Part shown: positions 7,268-11,313 of the stretch, piece by piece
Numbering within the stretch: position 1 is the stretch's first letter
Layout: every line of letters starts with the position of its first letter
Origin: an uncultured Eubacteriales bacterium
GTDB lineage: Bacteria > Bacillota > Clostridia > Oscillospirales > Acutalibacteraceae
Length of the DNA stretch: 11,313 bases
Direction of reading: 5' to 3'
NCBI GenBank assembly: GCA_934476025.1
Contig: CAKSNI010000017.1
Location: forward strand, 1-11,313
Position numbers and translations under genes: made by a program
Notes under the pieces: generated by a model
What the model was told of the DNA's origin: nothing
Databases searched by the model: none
Seen by the model: the letters and a program-made list of their open reading frames with translations, nothing else

Positions 7268-7296
7268 AGTATAGTCCGTTTTGGGGGATTTGTCAA
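7268..7296 (-). promoter_or_regulatory. Sigma-A promoter of the aromatic operon
   Basis: Minus strand: -35 TTGACA (7296-7291), 17-nt spacer, -10 TATACT (7273-7268). The -35 is perfect and the -10 differs by one base from TATAAT. The predicted start is near 7261, giving a leader RNA of about 220 nt before pheA. No operator-like inverted repeat was seen overlapping it. A strong unregulated promoter fits control by attenuation downstream. Confidence 0.88.
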
Positions 7297-7429
7297 CCGA
7301 ATCCGGCAAGATTTTCAAAAACTTTCCGTTCCTGTCAAACCGGGCAAAATCCGGCTGTCGGTTTTTGTGCTTTTTGCTGATATCCTTCCGGATGTTCCGG
7401 CAATCGGGACCCGGTGAAACGATACGGCC

Positions 7430-8677
7430 GTGAAAAGCCATTCCGATTATATGAGTTACGGGCTGCATACCGAACGGTATTCCGATTGCCTGGCGGTGCC
7501 GTCCCTTTGCGAAAAAACCGGAAAATGGGAACGGATTTCGTTTGAGGAAGCGCTGAAAAACGGCAAATACCCGGCCGGCGCTTCCTATGCCGTATCCAAA
7601 GACGGACAACATTTTGAACAAAGCGGATGGTTGATTCACGCCGCGCGCAATCCGAGCGTTTATCCGGGTGCAACCGGGCTGAAACTGTATGCCGGTTATG
7701 CGGCCAGCGGGGTATGGCAGGCAAAAACCATGGAGCAGCCTTTTGAAAAATGCGACGAATCCTTTGATTTTGCCGGTGGGTCGATCATGCGGAATTCCAC
7801 GGAATGCCCCTCCTTTTTTGAATGGAACGGTTATCGGTATTTGCTGATCGGATTTACCGGGTATTTCCGTACCGAAAAGAACAGCGACGAATATTTGGAT
7901 GCGGCCGCCGCCGGGGAACCAATCTATGAGGGACTGTGCGTGCCGATGGTCACCTCCTTTTTCGGGAACCGCCGGATGGTTGCCGGTTGGCTGAACGGTG
8001 CCGGTTGGGCCAGTGTGGTGGTTCATCGGGAGCTGATTCAGGAGGAAAAAGGCCGCCTTGGCATGAAATGGGTGGAAGAAACTCTGGCGGAACTGAAAAA
8101 CGGCAAGGCGGAAACCGTTTCGATGAAAGAAGGCTGCCCGCTGAACGGAGAAGCGGAAACAGCCTATCTGGAACTGGAACTCCATCTTCCCAAAAACGGG
8201 AAGGCGGCTCTGGTGTTTTTGAACGAACAAAAGGAAGGGTGCGAACTTCAGTGGGACGCCGCGCGCGGTCGGATGCAGTTTGCCGACGCCCAAAAGGACG
8301 GTGCCGACTTTGCGCTTCCGCTGGATACCGTTTTGGAAAAAATGCAGAAAGTCGATCCGGCTATTCGGGATTTTCACCCGCTGGTGGGCAATGATACGCC
8401 TCAGTCCTCGGTGAATTTTGCCCTGTCGGACATTCCGTTTGAAGAATCGAATCGGGTTCGTCTGATCATTTCTTATATCCGCCGGCTGAACAGCAGCGTG
8501 ATTGATGTGGAATTTGCCGGAAAACGCACAGCGGTTTCCCTGCGAAACGGTCTGCGGGTGAAAACCGTTCGCGCGTTGACCGAAAACGCCGAATTCACCG
8601 GGGCCCGGCTGATTCGGACCCCGGTACAAAACCGGGATGTGCTGGCGCGGTTTTTCGCAAACCCGTCCCATTCCTGA
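7430..8677 (+). pseudogene. Glycoside-hydrolase-like gene (GH32/GH43-type propeller), 5'-truncated remnant
   Basis: A 415-codon open frame from GTG 7430 to TGA 8677. It has blade-like repeats of the type found in five-bladed beta-propeller glycosidases, notably NSTECPSFFEWNG (122-134, with the Glu-Cys that in GH32 holds the acid/base) and a downstream RRMVAGW...HREL...GRL stretch (181-210). A C-terminal half, about 225-400, reads as a beta-sandwich. The N-terminal part that should hold the nucleophile Asp motif is missing. There is no Shine-Dalgarno or promoter before GTG 7430. The same frame continues upstream through a TGA at 7415-7417 into plausible protein (FADILPDVPAIGTR, then stop), as if a Trp codon had become TGA. 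Upstream of that lies the aromatic operon promoter. I read it as a decayed gene. The exact GH family is uncertain, and a short active protein from GTG 7430 cannot be excluded. Confidence 0.5.
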
Positions 8678-8733
8678 ACCATCGACGGCAACGGCCTGTT
8701 CGCAGATCCATAGCTCCGGCCCCCTCGAAAACA

Positions 8734-8770
8734 CACCCGGTAAGCAGCTTTTTGCTTACCGGGTGCGTTT
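8734..8770 (+). terminator. Rho-independent terminator after the glycosidase remnant
   Basis: CACCCGGTAAGCA (8734-8746) pairs perfectly over 13 bp with TGCTTACCGGGTG (8753-8765) around a 6-nt GCTTTT loop. On the plus strand the stem is followed by the moderately T-rich CGTTTGGTTGTGTGTTT. On the minus strand it is followed by TGTTTTC, so it may work both ways. It lies 57 nt after the stop of the plus-strand remnant, which suggests that gene once was a real transcription unit. Confidence 0.7.
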
Positions 8771-9086
8771 GGTTGTGTGTTTCGGCGAAAAAACAAAGGC
8801 GGCGGGAACACAGATCAAGGAGGCCGGATGATTTTCGTCTTGTACCATCCCAGCCTCCCTCTGATGGAGAAGGCGGCAAAACGGTGTTTTGCCGTGTCGG
8901 GTGATTCCCTCAGGAGAAAACGGGACCCTTTAATACCACCCAAACAGACGAAGCAGCCCCTGATAGAAGGCCCCGTAACGGTCCCATTCTCCCTTTAGTT
9001 CGACCATTTGTTTTGCGGCGGCATCAACGGGTTCCACGGCGGTGTTGATTTGCGATCCCACTTTTTCCGAAACCGTTTGCTGCTGA
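8771..9086. other. Stretch with no convincing gene
   Basis: About 315 nt without a credible intact gene. The plus strand has AAGGAGG 4 nt before ATG 8828, opening a 56-codon frame to 8998 whose translation resembles nothing I know. The minus strand has an open frame from 9121 down to TAA 8930 with no good start, ending in VELKGEWDRYGAFYQGLLRLF and Gly-Trp-Tyr. That could be the C-terminal tail of a lost protein. A 9-bp hairpin, CGGCAAAAC/GTTTTGCCG with a 3-nt loop (8874-8894), has no U-tract on either side. I treat the whole as gene debris. Confidence 0.4.
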
Positions 9087-9460
9087 ATCGAGGCGGTCAG
9101 GCAGTTGGATCTGCCGGCGGACTATCGGGAAGCGGTACCGTTCGGGATGAACGATGTCCGGAAAAACCGGCACCTGTTGAGCGGTGTTTATGACAGCATG
9201 GGGCGGGATGAGATGAAGCGCTTTTTTTATGCTGATTTTATCGGAATTACCCGAAAGGCGGTCGGGGACGCGCAGCGCCAGGCCGGCGTTTGCGCCAGGG
9301 GGATTGTAAGGAGTTTCTGGCACATTTTTGTACCGAGGCGATTGCCGGACTTTTGATTGATGAATTTACCGATCAGAGCGGGCATGATTCTCAAAAGGCA
9401 GCCGATTATTTTGCACGGGTTCCGGAAGGTTCTTTACCGGCCGTTCTTCAATCGGGCGGC
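9087..9460 (+). pseudogene. TetR-family regulator fragment (C-terminal domain), frameshifted
   Basis: Two adjoining plus-strand frames together resemble the ligand-binding C-terminal domain of a TetR/AcrR regulator. The first (9087 to about 9287) includes FGMNDVRKNRHLLSGVYDSM and GRDEMKRFFYADFIGI. The second (from about 9290, one frame away) continues LRQGDCKEFLAHFCTEAIAGLL and IDEF. The pattern of an N-R-H-L helix, an aromatic FFYADF and a terminal F-A-H-F...AGLL helix fits the TetR_C type associated with DhaS-like regulators. The N-terminal helix-turn-helix DNA-binding domain is absent, and an in-frame TGA (9084-9086) closes the frame upstream. A small indel near 9288 breaks the frame. The protein cannot bind DNA as it stands. 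The family call rests on pattern recognition only. Confidence 0.45.
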
Positions 9461-9461
9461 A

Positions 9462-9508
9462 CCGGTCCATCGACCGGATTTGCCCGGCAGAAAACGATAT
9501 CTGCCGGG
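9462..9508. repeat. Two successive short inverted repeats
   Basis: CCGGTC-CATC-GACCGG (9462-9477, 6-bp stem) is followed by CCCGGCAGA-8 nt-TCTGCCGGG (9483-9491 with 9500-9508, 9-bp stem). Neither has a downstream T-run. They precede the large terminator hairpin at 9523, making three hairpins in about 105 nt. Possible leftovers of older gene ends. Confidence 0.5.
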
Positions 9509-9522
9509 CTTCGGGCAGCAGA

Positions 9523-9576
9523 AAGCCCCCGGGGATTCCCGCAAACGCGGGAATCCCCGGGGGCTTATTTTGTTTT
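9523..9576. terminator. Large, probably bidirectional terminator with 20-bp perfect stem
   Basis: A 20-nt arm (9523-9542) and its exact reverse complement (9547-9566) are separated by a 4-nt AAAC loop. The plus strand runs on into ATTTTGTTTT. On the minus strand the stem ends 17 nt after the esterase stop codon (9583) and is followed by the weaker TTTCTG. It lies between the minus-strand esterase and plus-strand debris, so it can end transcription from both sides. Confidence 0.85.
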
Positions 9577-9582
9577 CAGGCA

Positions 9583-10980
9583 TCAGCGATCCAAAGGGGT
9601 AAAACGGGGTTTTACGGTGTCGCCGGTGAACACTTCCTCCAAAAAGGCGTGCGCCGGGCGAACCCAGAGTTTTCGGTCGCCGTACAGCGCCCGGTAAACC
9701 ACCAATTCTTCACCGGTTTCGCTGTCGGTGGCGGTGTCAAGCAGTTCGTATTCCTTGCCTTTAAAGTGGCGGTATTTGCCCGGAGTGAGTGAAAAGGGGG
9801 TGTGATGAGCATCCGACTGCAAATGGAAATGCTCCGGCTGGGGATGACGATAACCATGGGTGCCGCCCTGGGTGAATCGGAGGAATTTTTTGCAGGAAAG
9901 GGTGTTATAAAGAGCCATAACGGTGGCCGGCGGACAGGTGTAGTCCCCGAGATAGGCATCAATTATCGTGGTGCAGGTGACACCGGTTGCCTGGGCGACG
10001 GTATCAAAATAGCGAAGCCCCGGCGCAAAGGCCGGCCGCCAGCCCGGCAAATACCCGTTGGATTCGGCCTTTAAATTGCAGAACCACGGAATGGCGATTT
10101 CCAGCCGGGTTACGGCACGGCAGTGAGCCGCTGCGGTGGTGGCCTGCAGAGCGCCCTGGCTGCCGCCCTTTAAAATCAGGTTGCGGCCGTCCCACTTCGG
10201 CAGGGTCTGGGCGAATTTTGCGGCGCACAGATTGCGAATGGCCATGTTTTTCCAATAGCAGGTGTCGGGAGAGGCGTTTTCTTCTTTGGAAAAACCATAG
10301 GCAAGCAGCTGCGGATATTTCTGATTCATCAGAATTGTATCGAATCCGTTTTCAATGCCGTGGGCGTTGACCGAAAGGGTGATGGCGTTCGGCATATAAA
10401 ACTTTTTCGCGCCGCAGACGCTGTAGCCTTCAAACCACAGATAAATCGGGTAACATCCCGGCGTGTTCGGAAGGGTAAGATAGCCGGAAGCCGGGGTATC
10501 AATGGGGGTGGAAATGCGGACATCAAAGGAAGTATAGTCGTCCCCGGCAAAGGGAACCGGCACCGGCTCTTTGGAAAGCAGCTGCGGCGTGAAATTCTCA
10601 ATCTGCTTTTCGATTTTTCCCCAGAAATCCGCGTAATCGTCCGGCAGGGTATCGGCGTAGGAAATGGACTCCACATCGGCTCCGGCGCCGCCTTCCAATA
10701 CCTCAAAACCCGGATCGGGGGTATCGTCCGGTGTCATGGCACGGCAGATTAAATGAACAAACCCGGGGCGTGAAAGGGTAACGGAGAGAACCAGAGGGGA
10801 ATAGGGGGTGATGCGGGCCAGACCGTCCTTGCTTTGCCCGTCATCGGTGGCCAGATGGTAGCGGACATAACGGCATTCGGCCGGCTGGGTGTGGTCTTTG
10901 GCTGTGACGGTCATCACGATCGGCTCGCCGACGCGGTAGGAAAGCGCCGGACGATCGGTTTGAAGCAGAAAATATTTCAT
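9583..10980 (-). CDS. Acetyl xylan esterase / cephalosporin-C deacetylase-like hydrolase with C-terminal DUF1653
   Basis: Predicted carbohydrate deacetylase of the AXE1 family, 465 residues. Residues 1 to about 100 form an N-terminal beta-rich domain (starting MKYFLLQTDRPALSYRVGEP). Residues about 110-395 are the alpha/beta hydrolase: nucleophile Ser274 in KGGSQGAL (271-278), Asp346 in the family pattern D-x-x-CPP (346-351), and His375 in GGTHG (372-376). Residues about 401-450 match DUF1653: GKYRHFKGKEYELL, then EELVVYRALYG, then LWVRPAHAF. AXE1 proteins alone are about 320 residues, so both end domains are additions. No signal peptide or membrane segment is visible, so it is probably cytoplasmic, acting on imported acetylated sugars (inference). 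ATG 10980 has AAGGAGAG 7 nt upstream (10988-10995) and its own promoter. It is monocistronic as seen here. Confidence 0.85.
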   Translation of the reverse strand: MKYFLLQTDRPALSYRVGEPIVMTVTAKDHTQPAECRYVRYHLATDDGQSKDGLARITPYSPLVLSVTLSRPGFVHLICRAMTPDDTPDPGFEVLEGGAGADVESISYADTLPDDYADFWGKIEKQIENFTPQLLSKEPVPVPFAGDDYTSFDVRISTPIDTPASGYLTLPNTPGCYPIYLWFEGYSVCGAKKFYMPNAITLSVNAHGIENGFDTILMNQKYPQLLAYGFSKEENASPDTCYWKNMAIRNLCAAKFAQTLPKWDGRNLILKGGSQGALQATTAAAHCRAVTRLEIAIPWFCNLKAESNGYLPGWRPAFAPGLRYFDTVAQATGVTCTTIIDAYLGDYTCPPATVMALYNTLSCKKFLRFTQGGTHGYRHPQPEHFHLQSDAHHTPFSLTPGKYRHFKGKEYELLDTATDSETGEELVVYRALYGDRKLWVRPAHAFLEEVFTGDTVKPRFTPLDR

Positions 10981-11018
10981 AAAATGGCTCTCCTTATAAT
11001 CGGTTGAATGTTGGGTTC

Positions 11019-11047
11019 AGTATAGCACGGTTTCTTTGAAAAAACAA
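11019..11047 (-). promoter_or_regulatory. Probable sigma-A promoter of the esterase gene
   Basis: Minus strand: -35 TTGTTT (11047-11042), 17-nt spacer, -10 TATACT (11024-11019). The -10 is identical to that of the aromatic operon; the -35 is weaker. Transcription would begin near 11012, about 30 nt before the start codon, with AAGGAGAG at 10995-10988. Confidence 0.7.
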
Positions 11048-11049
11048 CC

Positions 11050-11313
11050 CTAAAAACGCCGGAAGATCATAAAAAATGCCCTATGCGGCCGTTCAAAAAA
11101 AGCGGGGGCAAAAAGCGGTTCGCCCCGGGAAAATTTGCGGCCTTTTGGGGGGCTGCCCCTGCCTGAAAAGTTGAGTTGCCGGCCGCCGATCGGGGCTCTT
11201 GAAAAACAAAAATTGTCTAAAAAATCCAAAAGGCGGTTTTTAAAAACAGGATCGAAAATTTCTTTTTTGGGCCTTGAAACCGTCGAAAAGCGGAGATTCC
11301 GTCCTCTGAAAAC
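11050..11313 (-). other. Edge region: homopolymer-rich, doubtful open frame, possible terminator
   Basis: This minus-strand frame is open for 87 codons from the window edge to TAG at 11050-11052, ending three bases before the esterase -35 box. The translation is rich in Phe, Arg and Pro (for example FSRGEPLFAPAFFERPHRAF) because the DNA is full of T, A, C and G runs. It resembles no protein I know, and I doubt it is coded. Within it GGGGC (11126-11122) pairs with GCCCC (11109-11105), followed by CGC and seven T residues (11101-11095). This could be a weak terminator for a minus-strand gene lying beyond the edge. Confidence 0.3.

Noticed and set aside
7415..7417. TGA read as an amino acid (recoding or selenocysteine)
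   Set aside because: Neighbouring genes use TGA as a normal stop, no SECIS-like hairpin was seen directly after it, and the gene is already truncated and lacks a ribosome-binding site.
7232..8734. Long minus-strand open frame running into the leader peptide
   Set aside because: It is antisense to the glycosidase-like frame, crosses the aromatic promoter and has no family motifs. Only its last 22 codons (the leader peptide) have a proper start, ribosome-binding site and context.
8828..8998. Small plus-strand gene with AAGGAGG 4 nt upstream
   Set aside because: The spacing is short, the translation is not protein-like, and it runs over debris. It is mentioned only as part of the gene-free stretch.
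1..11313. CRISPR array, tRNA or rRNA genes, insertion sequences
   Set aside because: No direct-repeat/spacer pattern, tRNA cloverleaf, rRNA segment or transposase motif was seen by eye on either strand.

Overview
The window most resembles a Firmicute, probably a gut-type clostridium (Oscillospiraceae-like). This is inferred from vegetative sigma-A promoters, purine-rich Shine-Dalgarno sites, moderately GC-rich coding DNA, tightly packed aromatic genes and a DUF1653-bearing carbohydrate esterase. I could not run a taxonomic search, so this is a judgement.

Region 1 (1-7296, all minus strand) is an aromatic amino-acid supra-operon, read in the order leader peptide - pheA - aroB - aroC - aroE/aroK fusion - aroQ - aroA - tyrA (tyrA runs off the left edge). 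It carries every step from DAHP to chorismate plus the branch enzymes to phenylpyruvate and 4-hydroxyphenylpyruvate. DAHP synthase and trp genes are not in the window. Four junctions are ATGA stop/start overlaps and the other two gaps are 3 and 18 nt, so the genes look translationally coupled.

The most interesting element is the operon's control region (7064-7296). A near-consensus promoter (TTGACA, 17 nt, TATACT) drives a leader RNA. The leader encodes a 22-codon peptide with Phe at codons 4 and 9 and a Tyr-Tyr-Tyr run at codons 10-12. It is followed by a Rho-independent terminator just before pheA. The sequence GCGGUCUUUCU, beginning 7 nt after the last Tyr codon, can pair at 10 of 11 positions with the 5' arm of the terminator. 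That gives a classic set of alternative structures: ribosome-mediated transcription attenuation sensing charged tRNA-Tyr and tRNA-Phe, not a T-box.

Region 2 (about 7340-9520) is a decay zone. It holds a 5'-truncated plus-strand glycoside-hydrolase-like gene with an in-frame TGA just before its first usable start, a strong hairpin terminator, a stretch with no convincing gene, and a frameshifted fragment resembling the C-terminal domain of a TetR-family regulator. Three hairpins in a row close the zone; the last is a 20-bp perfect stem.

Region 3 (9583-11047, minus strand) is one intact gene with its own promoter and Shine-Dalgarno. It is an acetyl-xylan-esterase/cephalosporin-C-deacetylase-type alpha/beta hydrolase with a DUF1653 domain fused at its C-terminus.

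Region 4 (11050-11313) is full of homopolymer runs. It has an open but doubtful minus-strand frame that leaves the window and a possible terminator.
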